Shown piece by piece: positions 8,464 to 16,417 of a stretch of 64,000 nt of DNA (position 1 is the stretch's first letter; the number at the start of each line of letters is the position of its first letter). The stretch is taken from positions 62,001-126,000 of the forward strand of contig DASXJR010000001.1 in NCBI GenBank assembly GCA_036497285.1, in the 5' to 3' direction. The DNA comes from RYN-133 sp036497285. Lineage in GTDB: Bacteria > Actinomycetota > Actinomycetes > Mycobacteriales > Jatrophihabitantaceae. The translations under genes and the position numbers were made by a program. Below the pieces are notes generated by a model. It worked only from the letters and a program-made list of their open reading frames with translations. It was not told where the DNA came from and did no database searches.

Positions 8464-8793
8464 GTGGGTTACGTGGCGCAGTCTGCAGGTGGCTCAGCAA
8501 GTATCGAGCGAGAGTTCGTCGAACGCCTCGCACGGCTGGCCCGAATCGCTCTCACCGAGGAGGAACTTCACCAGCTGACCAACGACCTCGATGCGATCAT
8601 CACCGCGGTTGCCCGGGTCGGTGAGGTAGCCACCGATGATGTGCCGCCGATGACGCACGCAGTCTCGCTGCTCAACGTGACCCGTCGGGACGTGGTGATC
8701 GACTGCCTGCAGGTCGAAGACGTCTTAGGCGCCGCCCCAGCGGTCGAACGCAACATGTTCCGAGTCCCCCGAATCGTCGCCGAAGGTCCGTAG
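8464..8793 (+). CDS. orphan GatC-like protein (amidotransferase subunit C family)
   Basis: The 109-residue protein shows the whole GatC pattern: FVERLARLARIALTEEEL near residue 17, the linker around DDVPPMTHAVSLLNV, and the C-terminal FRVPRIVAEG. GatC stabilises GatA in the Asp-tRNA(Asn)/Glu-tRNA(Gln) amidotransferase. Here neither gatA nor gatB is adjacent, which is abnormal because actinobacterial gatC is normally followed directly by gatA. It sits 51 bp after the repeat protein, probably in one transcript. It may be a paralogue partnered with an amidase elsewhere (as AtzG is with AtzE), or a displaced true gatC. GTG 8464 is used; GTG 8473 is an alternative. Confidence 0.8.
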   Translation: MGYVAQSAGGSASIEREFVERLARLARIALTEEELHQLTNDLDAIITAVARVGEVATDDVPPMTHAVSLLNVTRRDVVIDCLQVEDVLGAAPAVERNMFRVPRIVAEGP

Positions 8794-8800
8794 CTGCAGA

Positions 8801-8860
8801 TTGCGCCGACCTGGGCTCGACCGTCTGCTCGACGCCGTCCGCTCCGGACACCGCCCGGTC
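8801..8860 (+). pseudogene. fragment resembling the 5' end of a LAL regulator gene
   Basis: The translated stretch LRRPGLDRLLDAVRSGHRP aligns with the N-terminus of the LAL regulator at 9585 (LRGR...TLDRLIDAVRAGRSRA), including gaccgtctg at DNA level. The match stops before the Walker A motif. It reads as a leftover of a duplicated or replaced regulator gene. The similarity is short, so chance or shared ancestry of a small region cannot be excluded. Confidence 0.4.
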
Positions 8861-8999
8861 GCTGGCGCCATTGACAGCGAGGCGGACATCGGCACCAACG
8901 CCCACCGGTTAGCCAGGAGGACCCGCAGCATCGAACCGGGGAGCATGCCTGGGGGAACCCCTGGTGCGACATGCATCACAAGCGCGCGACCGTGAACGC

Positions 9000-9560
9000 A
9001 TGACCTGTTCTGCGCCCTGGGCGATCACCGGAATCTCTAACCCAAGACGGGCACGACCACTCGACATCGGCGACGGCTTGGACCTGCTCGCTACCGCGGC
9101 GCGCGACTTCGGCGGGTACAACGTCAAGTACCGAAACGCTATGTACTCGTTCGGTGGGCAAGCGCAGTCGATCGTCGGGCGTGCACTGCTCGACGCCAAC
9201 CTAACCGTTCGCGACCTCGAGGCGCTGCCCGACCACCGCCTTCGGGATCTGTATCGCGCCGGCCTGCTTCCAGTCGAGCTCACGCTCGGTGCCGTGATTG
9301 TGCTTGATGCCGCCCAACGCAGCGAGAACAGCGGATCAAGCGGCGAGGACGTGCTGGCCGACGCAACGGCGGCCGCCGCAAGGTTCCTTGACCTGATAGC
9401 GCTCGCGCCCGAGTTCACCGCGCGCTTTGGCCGCTGCGGCGCGCGCTGCGATCTCCTCTCAGGTCGCGCTTCGAAAGGCACGGCGCACCTGGCGTCGCCC
9501 GGATCGTTGTCAGATACTCCGTGCGAGACGGACTCGAGGGGAGCGGTGGTCGACCACTGA
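9000..9560 (+). CDS. hypothetical protein in the repeat-peptide/GatC block
   Basis: 186 residues from ATG 9000 (a start at 8964 is also open). I do not recognise a family. Residues 22 to 130 look like a compact helical domain (for example GLDLLATAARDFGGYNVKYR, SIVGRALLDANLTVRDLEAL, LYRAGLLPVELTLGAVIVLD). The last 45 residues read like low-quality sequence (GRASKGTAHLASPGS) and may be a frameshifted or replaced tail. No signal peptide or clear membrane segment is present. It lies between the GatC-like gene and the second LAL regulator, all on the plus strand. Confidence 0.5.
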   Translation: MTCSAPWAITGISNPRRARPLDIGDGLDLLATAARDFGGYNVKYRNAMYSFGGQAQSIVGRALLDANLTVRDLEALPDHRLRDLYRAGLLPVELTLGAVIVLDAAQRSENSGSSGEDVLADATAAAARFLDLIALAPEFTARFGRCGARCDLLSGRASKGTAHLASPGSLSDTPCETDSRGAVVDH

Positions 9561-9584
9561 GCCCGAAAGGGTGGCGGGCGGTGC

Positions 9585-12302
9585 TTGTTGGAGTTGCGAG
9601 GTAGGCGCGACGAATGCCGCACGCTTGACCGTCTGATTGACGCCGTACGCGCGGGCCGCAGCCGAGCGCTCGTCTTGCACGGCGAGCCGGGCATCGGCAA
9701 GTCGGCGTTGCTCGAGTATTTGGTCAACCACGCGGGCGGGTGCCGGATCGTCCGCGCGATCGGTGTGCAGTCGGAGATGGAGCTGGCTTTTGCGGGACTG
9801 CATCAGGTCTGCGCCCCGCTGCTGAGTGGGATCGAGCGATTACCGGCTCCGCAGCGTGAGGCATTGAGCACCGCGCTCGGACTCGCCATCGGTGTTCCGC
9901 CGGACCGGTTCCTGGTGGCACTCGCCGCGCTTGGCCTGCTCTCCGACGCGGCACCAGCTGAGCCACTGATCTGCGTTGTGGACGACGCTCACTGGCTCGA
10001 TCGGACGTCTTTGCAAGTATTGGCCTTTGTTGCGCGCCGGCTGGCAGCAGAGTCCGTAGCGATAGCGTTCGCGATACGCGATCCGGATGAAGTCCCCGAG
10101 TTGGCAGGGCTCCGGGATCTCCCTGTACACGGGCTCGGCGAGGAGGACGCGCGGGCGCTGCTGGACATCGCCCAACGCGGACCGGTCGACTCGCGCGTTG
10201 TCGACCAGATCCTCGCTGAGGCGCGCGGAAACCCGTTGGCGCTACTCGAGTTCCCCAAAGGTTTCAGCCGGACGCAAATCGTGGGCGGGTTTGGCCCACC
10301 CGGGGTGAGCGGGCTGCCGACCCTCATCGAGGCGGGCTACCAGCGCCAGCTCGCCGAGTTGCCTGCCGATACTCGTGAGCTCCTGCTCGTTGCCGCCGCT
10401 GAGCCAACCGGCGACCCGGTCCTGATGTGGCGCGCAGCCGAACGCCTCGGCGTGAACCTGACCGCAGCGGCTTCGGCGGAAGCAGCCGGCCTTGTCGAAT
10501 TCGGAGCTCGTGTTCGGTTTCGGCATCCGTTGTTTCGCTCCGCGGTCTATCGGGCAGCCACGGTCGAGCAACTCGGCCGAACGCACGCCGCCCTCGCCGA
10601 GGCAACCGATCCGGCGGTTGATCCCGATCGCCGGGCATGGCACAGGGCGCAGGCTGCGCCAGGACCGGACGAGGCCGTCGCCGCTGAGCTGGAACGATCG
10701 TCTGCCCGCGCGGCGGCGCGGGGTGGCCAAGCGGCCGCCGCAGCTTTTCTGGCGCGCGCGGTGCAACTGACGGCCGAGGCGCCGCGACGCGCGGAGCGTG
10801 CACTCGCCGCGGCTGAAGTTCAGCACGAGGCCGGTGCCGCCGACGCCGCGTTGCGGCTGCTATGTGTTGCCGAGGCGACCGGGTTGACCGACCTCGGCCG
10901 CGCGCAGGCCGATCTGCTGCGCGCCCAGATCGCATTCACCACCAGCCGCGGCAGCGACGCTCCGGCTCTGCTGCTCAAGGCTGCCAGACAGCTCGAGCGT
11001 TTCGATGTCAGGCTGTGCCGCGACACTTATCTGGACGCCTTGCTCGCGTCGATGTTCGCCGGCGCTCTCGCCGCCGCTGGCGGCAACGTACGGGAGGTAG
11101 CGGAAGCGGCCAGGAGCGCGCCGCCGGCAGTGGAACGCAGCCAGCCGGCCGATCTGCTCCTCGACGGTCTGGCCGTGCGGTTCACCGACGGGTACGCCGC
11201 TGCCGTCCCGGTGTTGCGGGGCGCGCTGGCTGCGTTCCGCGACATCGATCTGACGCCCGACCTGCTCCGGTGGTTCTGGCTCGCGCACATCATGGCCGGC
11301 CACCTGTGGGACGAGCAGACTCTGGATAACGGGCGTCATCTGCAGGTGGCCCGTGATGTGGGCGCGCTGGCCACGCTGCCCCTCGCGCTGTCCGTCCGGA
11401 TCGGTGCGCACGTGCTGGCCGGCGAGCTCGGTGCAGCTCACAATTTGATGAGCGAGCTGGAGACGGTCGAAGATGCAACCGGTATCCCGTCCGCGCCCTA
11501 CGGTGCTCTGCTGCTTGCCGCCTGGCGGGGCCGCGAAGCAGACGCGCTCACCTTGATCGAGAAGGCGTCGTCCGAGGCTCTTCGCAGAGGCGAGGGATTC
11601 GGGCTCACCACGACAGGAATTGCGACGGCGCTGCTGTACAACAGCCTCGGCAGCTACGAAGATGCGGCTGACGCCGCGACCAAGGCCAGCGAGTACCCCC
11701 CAGCGATGGGCGTGGAGTCGTGGGGCGTCCTGGTAGAGCTCGTCGAGGCAGCCGTGGGCTGCGGTCGGCGAGCAAGCGCAGCCGACGCCTTCGCGCGAAT
11801 CATCGAGACGACGCAGGCGACCCGCACTGCGTGGGCGCTGGGCATCGAGGCGCGTTGCCGCGCGCTGCTCGATGATGCCGCATCGGCGGAGATCGCCTAC
11901 CGGGAGGCAATCGAGCAGTTGTCGGCGACCCGCATCCGCGGGGAACTGGCGCGCGCACATCTGTTGTTCGGTGAATGGCTTCGTCGGCAGAAACGACCCG
12001 GCGACGCACGCCAACAGCTGAGCATCGCGCACGAGATGTTTACCACCATGGGCATGGAAGCCTTCAGCGAACGAAGCGCCGCCGAGCTTCGCGCCACTGG
12101 GGCAACCGTTCGTAGAAGCGGCCCGGCGACCGCGAGCCGGCTGACCGCCCAGGAGGCCCAGGTAGCGCGACTGGCAGCCGGCGGCCTGTCCAACGCCGAG
12201 ATCGCCAGTCGGCTGTTCATCAGCCCGAGAACCGTCGAGTGGCACCTCTCCCGAGTTTTCACGAAGCTGCAGATCACGTCGCGGCGGCAACTTCGCCAGT
12301 GA
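9585..12302 (+). CDS. LAL-type LuxR transcriptional regulator with AAA ATPase domain
   Basis: 905 residues, paralogous in layout to the regulator at 4936. Walker A (GEPGIGKSALLEY) lies near residue 33, Walker B (LICVVDDAHWLD) near residue 130, a TPR-like helical region follows, and a LuxR helix-turn-helix (LSNAEIASRLFISPRTVEWH) near residue 870 closes the protein. The start is a TTG at 9585, since homology begins at once (LELRGRRDE) and no better in-frame start exists upstream; the initiator is therefore somewhat uncertain. It lies 24 bp after the unknown gene and is probably co-directional with the repeat-peptide block. Confidence 0.92.
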   Translation: MLELRGRRDECRTLDRLIDAVRAGRSRALVLHGEPGIGKSALLEYLVNHAGGCRIVRAIGVQSEMELAFAGLHQVCAPLLSGIERLPAPQREALSTALGLAIGVPPDRFLVALAALGLLSDAAPAEPLICVVDDAHWLDRTSLQVLAFVARRLAAESVAIAFAIRDPDEVPELAGLRDLPVHGLGEEDARALLDIAQRGPVDSRVVDQILAEARGNPLALLEFPKGFSRTQIVGGFGPPGVSGLPTLIEAGYQRQLAELPADTRELLLVAAAEPTGDPVLMWRAAERLGVNLTAAASAEAAGLVEFGARVRFRHPLFRSAVYRAATVEQLGRTHAALAEATDPAVDPDRRAWHRAQAAPGPDEAVAAELERSSARAAARGGQAAAAAFLARAVQLTAEAPRRAERALAAAEVQHEAGAADAALRLLCVAEATGLTDLGRAQADLLRAQIAFTTSRGSDAPALLLKAARQLERFDVRLCRDTYLDALLASMFAGALAAAGGNVREVAEAARSAPPAVERSQPADLLLDGLAVRFTDGYAAAVPVLRGALAAFRDIDLTPDLLRWFWLAHIMAGHLWDEQTLDNGRHLQVARDVGALATLPLALSVRIGAHVLAGELGAAHNLMSELETVEDATGIPSAPYGALLLAAWRGREADALTLIEKASSEALRRGEGFGLTTTGIATALLYNSLGSYEDAADAATKASEYPPAMGVESWGVLVELVEAAVGCGRRASAADAFARIIETTQATRTAWALGIEARCRALLDDAASAEIAYREAIEQLSATRIRGELARAHLLFGEWLRRQKRPGDARQQLSIAHEMFTTMGMEAFSERSAAELRATGATVRRSGPATASRLTAQEAQVARLAAGGLSNAEIASRLFISPRTVEWHLSRVFTKLQITSRRQLRQ

Positions 12303-12448
12303 CGGAATGCACTGGGTCCCGCCGAAGCGGGGCTCGCGGGTGAGCGCGAGAACACCGGGGATGAGGACTGGTCAGCCCACGGATTCGGCACCGGCTCGCA
12401 GCAGTCAGAGTCGTCTGTGTCGCTGCCGACGGTGTGGAGGATCGGATC

Positions 12449-12562
12449 ATGAGCGAACCCAGGCGGGCCCACGTGCCTATCGATCGGCTCCGGCATGCGG
12501 TCCGCTGCTTCCCGACGATCAGGGAGGTCTGGATCCGGCCGCTCGAGGACGACCCCGGCTGA
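12449..12562 (+). CDS. putative 37-residue small protein
   Basis: A short frame starting ATG 12449 with AGGA 8 to 10 bases upstream. It encodes a basic peptide with PIDRLRHAVRCFPTIREVWI, which looks like a helical fragment, perhaps the end of an older gene. It directly precedes the decayed DUF4396 gene. There is no family match I can name. Confidence 0.3.
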   Translation: MSEPRRAHVPIDRLRHAVRCFPTIREVWIRPLEDDPG

Positions 12563-12572
12563 TGATTCGACC

Positions 12573-12752
12573 GTGACGCCGACTTCGCTTGCTTACGTCG
12601 CCTGGTTCTCCCTCGGCCTCGGGTTCGCGTGCGGCGGGTGGATCGTCTTCGATGTGTACGGTCGTGGCCACCGACAGCGCATGTCGGTCATGGAAGCTGT
12701 GTGGCCGCTTACTGCGCTGTATTTCGGCCCCTTGGCTGTGTGGGCGTGCTGA
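12573..12752 (+). pseudogene. truncated DUF4396 family protein
   Basis: From GTG 12573 the frame reads YVAWFSLGLGFACGGWIVFD then MSVMEAVWPLTALYFGPLAV, the first part of a DUF4396 membrane protein (two hydrophobic segments with VWPLTALYFGP). It stops after 59 residues, while family members are much longer. The sequence runs without a gap into the middle of a DsbA-like gene, so a deletion appears to have fused the two. Function is lost or unknown. Confidence 0.7.
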
Positions 12753-13100
12753 AGCGGCTGAAGCCGCGAGCGCACAGGGGGCATTCTGCGCATGCACGAC
12801 CTGCTGCTGGCACGACAGGACAGCCTGCAACCTGCTGACCTTCTGCGTTACGCCGAAGAACTGGGATTGGACGTCCCACGGTTCTCTGACGACGTGCGGC
12901 GGCACATGCACGCCTCCCGGATCGCCCAAGACGTCGAGTCCGCTGATCTGAGCGGGGTTTCAGGTACGCCGACGTTCTTCATCAACGGCCAACGCCACTA
13001 CGGCGCTTACGACCTGACGACGGTGACGACCGCGATCAAGGCAGCCCATGTCCGAGCGACCGTCAGCCCTCGGCTCACACCACCAGGTCGGCGGCGGTGA
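12748..13100 (+). pseudogene. DsbA-like thioredoxin-fold protein, headless and frameshifted
   Basis: One frame reads AEAAEAASAQGAFCA and the next continues MHDLLLARQDSLQPADLL, which are consecutive parts of a DsbA-type disulfide oxidoreductase C-terminal domain; one base is missing between them near 12791. The second frame continues through LDVPRFSDDV to SADLSGVSGTPTFFINGQRH, including the cis-proline loop GTPTFFING, and ends at 13100. The N-terminal part with the CxxC active site is absent. It adjoins the truncated DUF4396 gene directly. This is a decayed gene rather than a short functional one. Confidence 0.75.
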
Positions 13101-13600
13101 GGCGGGGCGAAGGGGTTCAATCGTCGCCGAGCAGGCACGCCGTCTGTTGGGTTCCAACTCGGGTGTGGGCCCTGGGGAACCCCGGATTCGCGAGTATCCG
13201 AGTGCCGCAAGAGTGCTGGCTATGGAGAAGGCGGACAGCCAAGGGTTTCACCGGCGATGACCTGCGGCGCTTTGTTGCACCTCACCGCGGAGCAGGTGAG
13301 CCAGTCGCGGGGGTACGGCGCGTGCCAACTCGTCAATGCTGGCCTGTACCGCGCGTGCAATCCGTTCTACGAACTTCATCGTGCTGAGCACCGCCACTGC
13401 GGTGATCGTCCGTGACACAGATGGTGGGAAGCCCTCACCGATTGCGCGCTGAAAGCGACGAACTCGCGGAGATCATGCAGCGGTCGCCGAGGTGTTCGCC
13501 GGAGCCAGCTACCGCGTGGCGGCGGCAGTCGGCGAAGGGCTCAGCGCCATCCGCTCGATCCACACGTCTATCGGCAATTCTGGCAGCTAAGGAGTAACCC
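13101..13600. other. 500-bp stretch without a convincing intact gene
   Basis: The only readable remnant is a frame from about 13453 to 13590 on the plus strand with no proper start, containing VAEVFAGASYRVAAAVGEGL and SAIRSIHTSIGNSGS before a stop. It looks like the tail of a lost gene. The rest shows no coding pattern, RNA gene or repeat that I can support. Confidence 0.5.
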
Positions 13601-13777
13601 GTGGCCACCTACCGCATGGTGTACGGCGACGAGACACAGGTCGTCCGGGAAACCTGGCACGACGTGACGCTGGAACAGGAGGACGGCTGGACCGTCCTGT
13701 TCCGCGGCACGGACGCCATCCTGCGAGTGCGCGACGAACACGTGCAATCGCTGGAACGACTGGATGACGCAGATTAG
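13601..13777 (+). CDS. small conserved-looking hypothetical protein (58 aa)
   Basis: GTG 13601 is preceded by AAGGAGT at ideal spacing, the clearest ribosome site in this area. The 58-residue product starts MATYRMVYGDETQVVRETWH, continues with beta-strand-like segments (GWTVLFRG, DAILRVRDEHV), and ends in an acidic tail. It resembles short actinobacterial proteins of unknown role that begin the same way; I cannot name the family. A perfect 12-bp hairpin follows 51 bases after the stop. Confidence 0.65.
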   Translation: MATYRMVYGDETQVVRETWHDVTLEQEDGWTVLFRGTDAILRVRDEHVQSLERLDDAD

Positions 13778-13828
13778 CAGGTGTCGGCGACGCTCGATCC
13801 ACCGCGGAAACTTGGCCAATTCGAACAC

Positions 13829-13859
13829 GAGCTGACACGCCTTCGACGCGTGTCAGCTC
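13829..13859 (+). terminator. perfect 12-bp stem-loop after the 58-aa gene
   Basis: gagctgacacgc, a 7-base loop cttcgac, then gcgtgtcagctc. The stem is perfect. Only two T follow, so it is a terminator without a proper U-tract or a stability hairpin. It may serve both strands. Confidence 0.6.
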
Positions 13860-14156
13860 TTCGGCCCGCGCACAGAACGACAGTCGTAACTGAGCCGCCC
13901 GAACTGGACCCGCGCCCGGTAATCGGTGATCAGGGGCGTCGAGATCGTTAGGTTTCGGCGAGTTGCACTGCTTCGCCGGTCACTGTCGGCGCCGGTCACC
14001 GACAGGGCGACCCGCGCCGGCCGGAGGTCTGAGTTTACGTCCGTCACGACCGTTACCGGGCCTGCCGGCAGCCCGCCGTCGTCGCCGACCAGTGCAGCAC
14101 GGGGCGGCCGCGTGCCGCGGCGCAGCGTGCGTCTGGAACGTCTGCTCCTGCTGCGG

Positions 14157-14973
14157 TCAGTTGTCGTCGATGAGCAGACCCGGCAGCTCCTGCTCGGTTG
14201 GGGGCCAGCCGGGTACGGGCATGCGGCGGGCGTTGGCTGCGATCAGCCACGCATCGCCGCCGACGTGCCGGGTGATGAACGTGTGTGCGGGGAACGGTTC
14301 GCCGGGCCCGTAGGTCCCGACGTGCTCCTCGGAGCTGAAGGCGATCAGTTCGAGTTCAGGGCCGACGGTCTCGCTGGTGCCGACCAGGCACGGCTTGCCG
14401 CCGATGTCGCTGTACACGGTCTGGTAGTGCGCGACGAGCGAGCGGTAGAACTGCGCGAACAGCGGGTGGCTGCTCTCGCGGGCCGAGAGCTGAGCTGCTT
14501 CGGCGTCGCGGTGCGAATCGTCGGCGGCGACTTGCTCGGTGCCGAGCAGCCAGGATTGCGCCATGGCCAGGCGCAGCGGGTCGTCGAGGCTGCCCCAGAT
14601 GAGGTCGACGGGCGGATCGGGCTCGGCGATGCGGGTCAGCCACTCGAACACCAGCGCCGTGCCACCGCCGGGAACGAACTGCTGAGCGCGGGCGAACTCC
14701 TCGCCCAGGATGTCGCTCGCGGCCGGCATGCCCGGGCCGAGACCCCAGGCGCGCCACGTGCCGTCCTCGATCCTGACCAGGGTGAGGATGGTCGCCGATG
14801 TCGGGTAAGCCGCGAACACCTGGGCGGTGGCCGCGACTTCGGGCACGAACCGCATGAACGCGACGCGGCGCGGCGCGTCGACGGCAGGGATCACCTTCGT
14901 CGCTAGTGATTTGCCGTTGAGCATGTCGACGGCCCAGCCGTAGTCGCCCCAGGCTGACGGGTCGAATGTCAGG
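14157..14973 (-). pseudogene. C-terminal domain of the PIN-domain protein, shifted into another frame
   Basis: This frame reads ALTFDPSAWGDYGWAVDMLN and then about 255 residues of plausible protein (VAFMRFVPEVAATAQVFAAY, LIWGSLDDPLRLAMAQSWLL) of unknown function. It joins the PIN frame at a gcgcgc tract near 14974 to 14980: restoring two bases there would give one continuous protein. ATG 14924 could start it as a separate 255-residue gene, but the coding pattern already begins upstream of that ATG. I read it as the second half of one broken gene, transcribed with the antitoxin. A sequencing error would have the same appearance. Confidence 0.55.
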
Positions 14974-15699
14974 GCGCGCCAGGCCGAGATCGTCGAGTAT
15001 TCCGGCCCACCAGGCGAAGGCGACCTGCGCCGGGTTGGTCAAGTCGCCCGGCTCGCCGAATGCCGCGACGGCTTCATCCTCGTGAGCGGCAACCAGGGCA
15101 GGAACCGGCGACGCCACCGCTGGAGGGCTCGCCGCCACGTCGGCGGCGAGGTTGGCGAACATCGGCACTGTCCGGGTGAGCGAGGCGAGGAACTCACGCA
15201 GCGTCTGCGGCGGATTCTTCAGGGCAGCGGTGCCCCGGTCGAGGGCCGCCACGACCTCGTTCGGACGTTCGGCTAGCAGCCGAACCAAGAACAGGTCGGG
15301 GTGGACGACCTCGATGCCGTGGCCCTCGACGGACTCCGGCGGGAAGTCCTTCTCGTTGAAGGTGACCAGCGTGTCCGCATCGCCTCGCGCGGCCGCGGCG
15401 AGCACGTGCCTGTCTTTGGTGTCGCATGCCATGTCGGGGATGAGGTGTGCGAAACCGTCGACCAGCGCGGCGGCGCCGAACGCGTCGCGCATGGTGGCCA
15501 CTCGGCGGGCGGCGTGCTCGCGGCTGATGCCGATCTTGGGCAGGTTCCGTTCTACTTCGTCGAGGATCGCGTCCGACCACAGCACCTCGAACAGTCCTGC
15601 TTCGGCAAGCCATAGCAGCGTGCTCGTCAACCTGATCGGGACCAGCGTGCACGCGTCCAGCAGCGCAGTGCGGCCACTGCCGGCGTGGGCGTCGCTCAC
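14974..15699 (-). CDS. PIN-domain toxin (ribonuclease-like), N-terminal part of a frameshifted gene
   Basis: The first 150 residues form a PIN domain: LLDACTLVPIRLTSTLLWLA with the first acidic residue, a conserved glutamate in ILDEVERNLP, and DTKDRHVLAAAARGDADTLV with the acidic pair. PIN toxins of this type cut RNA and are held by an antitoxin. The start overlaps the upstream helix-turn-helix antitoxin gene by 4 bp (ATGA). After about residue 240 (PAQVAFAWWAGILDDLGLA) coding quality moves to another frame, though this frame stays open as far as 14356. The PIN domain itself is intact, so toxicity may persist. Confidence 0.75.
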
Positions 15700-16097
15700 C
15701 GGGTGCTGATCACTTCATCTGGCGGCGGGTCCTGATCGATGTCGGCGGCGAGCGCGGCGACGGCCGCGCGGCGTCGTCGGCTGCTCTCGGCCTGATAGCG
15801 GGCAAGCTCGGACACCGAGATGCGGCGATGGACCGCGCCGCCTTCGGCAATGAGCTCGCCGCGGTCGACAAGCCGCACGACCGTCATCCGGCTGACGCCG
15901 AGCAACTCCGCGGCCTCCTGAGTCGAGACGGTCGCGTCGGCCGGGAAGATGACAGCGTCGGCGTTGGCCTCCAGCACGTCGACGAGGCGCCCGAACGCCG
16001 CGCGCGCCGTCGCCGGCAGCTCCGGCGTACCGCGCAGCGCCTCGTCGAGGGCGGCGCGCAGATGCTGCGCCGCCTCTTGTGCGAGAGCTCCGGCCAT
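15696..16097 (-). CDS. excisionase-type helix-turn-helix antitoxin
   Basis: 133 residues. A MerR/excisionase-like helix-turn-helix, STQEAAELLGVSRMTVVRLV, lies near residue 57, followed by the wing (GELIAEGGAVHRRISVSEL). This is the known partner type for PIN toxins with this gene order and a 4-bp overlap. It should bind its own promoter in the 16.1 kb region and neutralise the PIN protein through its C-terminal part. The start is the ATG at 16097; an ACTT/AGGTGAC-like region upstream is only a weak ribosome site. Confidence 0.85.
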   Translation of the reverse strand: MAGALAQEAAQHLRAALDEALRGTPELPATARAAFGRLVDVLEANADAVIFPADATVSTQEAAELLGVSRMTVVRLVDRGELIAEGGAVHRRISVSELARYQAESSRRRRAAVAALAADIDQDPPPDEVISTR

Positions 16098-16268
16098 GTC
16101 ACCTAGGCTACCGCCAAACGCTCAAAACGCACAGCACTGGCCTTATATTCGAACGCGACACGCACGTCTTCGAAGTGTGTGATCTCGGTACTCTGGCCCC
16201 GGTCTTACCTCGCGCCCGTCCAAGGCGCAGTTACAGTGCTGTCGTCGCTTGGCCAAGGGAGGCGCCGG

Positions 16269-16320
16269 ATTGAGTGGGACATGTCCCACTCAATGGCACA
16301 TCGGTCGCGCTGGGTATCAC
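16269..16320. repeat. palindromic repeat copy 1 (26-bp perfect palindrome plus conserved flank)
   Basis: Positions 16269 to 16294 form a perfect palindrome with core agtgggacatgtcccact and outer arms attg/caat. A flank of about 26 bp (ggcaca, then ggtcgc, then gggtatcac) is shared with the copy at 22517. Four arm positions differ between the two copies, and every difference is compensated so that both remain perfect palindromes. It lies 170 bp upstream of the antitoxin gene. Confidence 0.85.
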
Positions 16321-16384
16321 TTAGTAGCACTCGGAAGGCCTGGAAATCCGGCCCAAGTGTCTGCAGGCCAGCAAATCCGGGGGT

Positions 16385-16417
16385 TGTGCAGCGGGTTCAA
16401 GTCCCCCCTCGGACACC
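16385..16417 (+). other. tRNA 3'-end fragment, probable attachment site
   Basis: The sequence gcgggttcaagtccccc then ctcggacacc has the T-loop TTCAAGT and an acceptor-like end, but no matching 5' half of a tRNA stands before it. The stop codon of the broken recombinase lies inside this T-loop on the other strand. That is the arrangement left when an integrase-bearing element inserts into the 3' end of a tRNA gene. Confidence 0.6.

Noticed and set aside
13853..14047. A 64-residue minus-strand frame in the gap after the 58-aa gene
   Set aside because: It overlaps the perfect hairpin and has no ribosome site. Some of it looks protein-like, but I could not support a gene.
14356..14973. A natural 447-residue PIN protein that uses the whole open frame
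   Set aside because: Beyond residue 240 the frame reads as Arg/His-rich shadow sequence while the other frame reads as a normal protein, so a frameshift is more likely.
16322..16417. A complete tRNA gene
   Set aside because: Only the T-arm and acceptor-like 3' end are readable; no matching 5' acceptor strand, D-arm or anticodon arm fits upstream.
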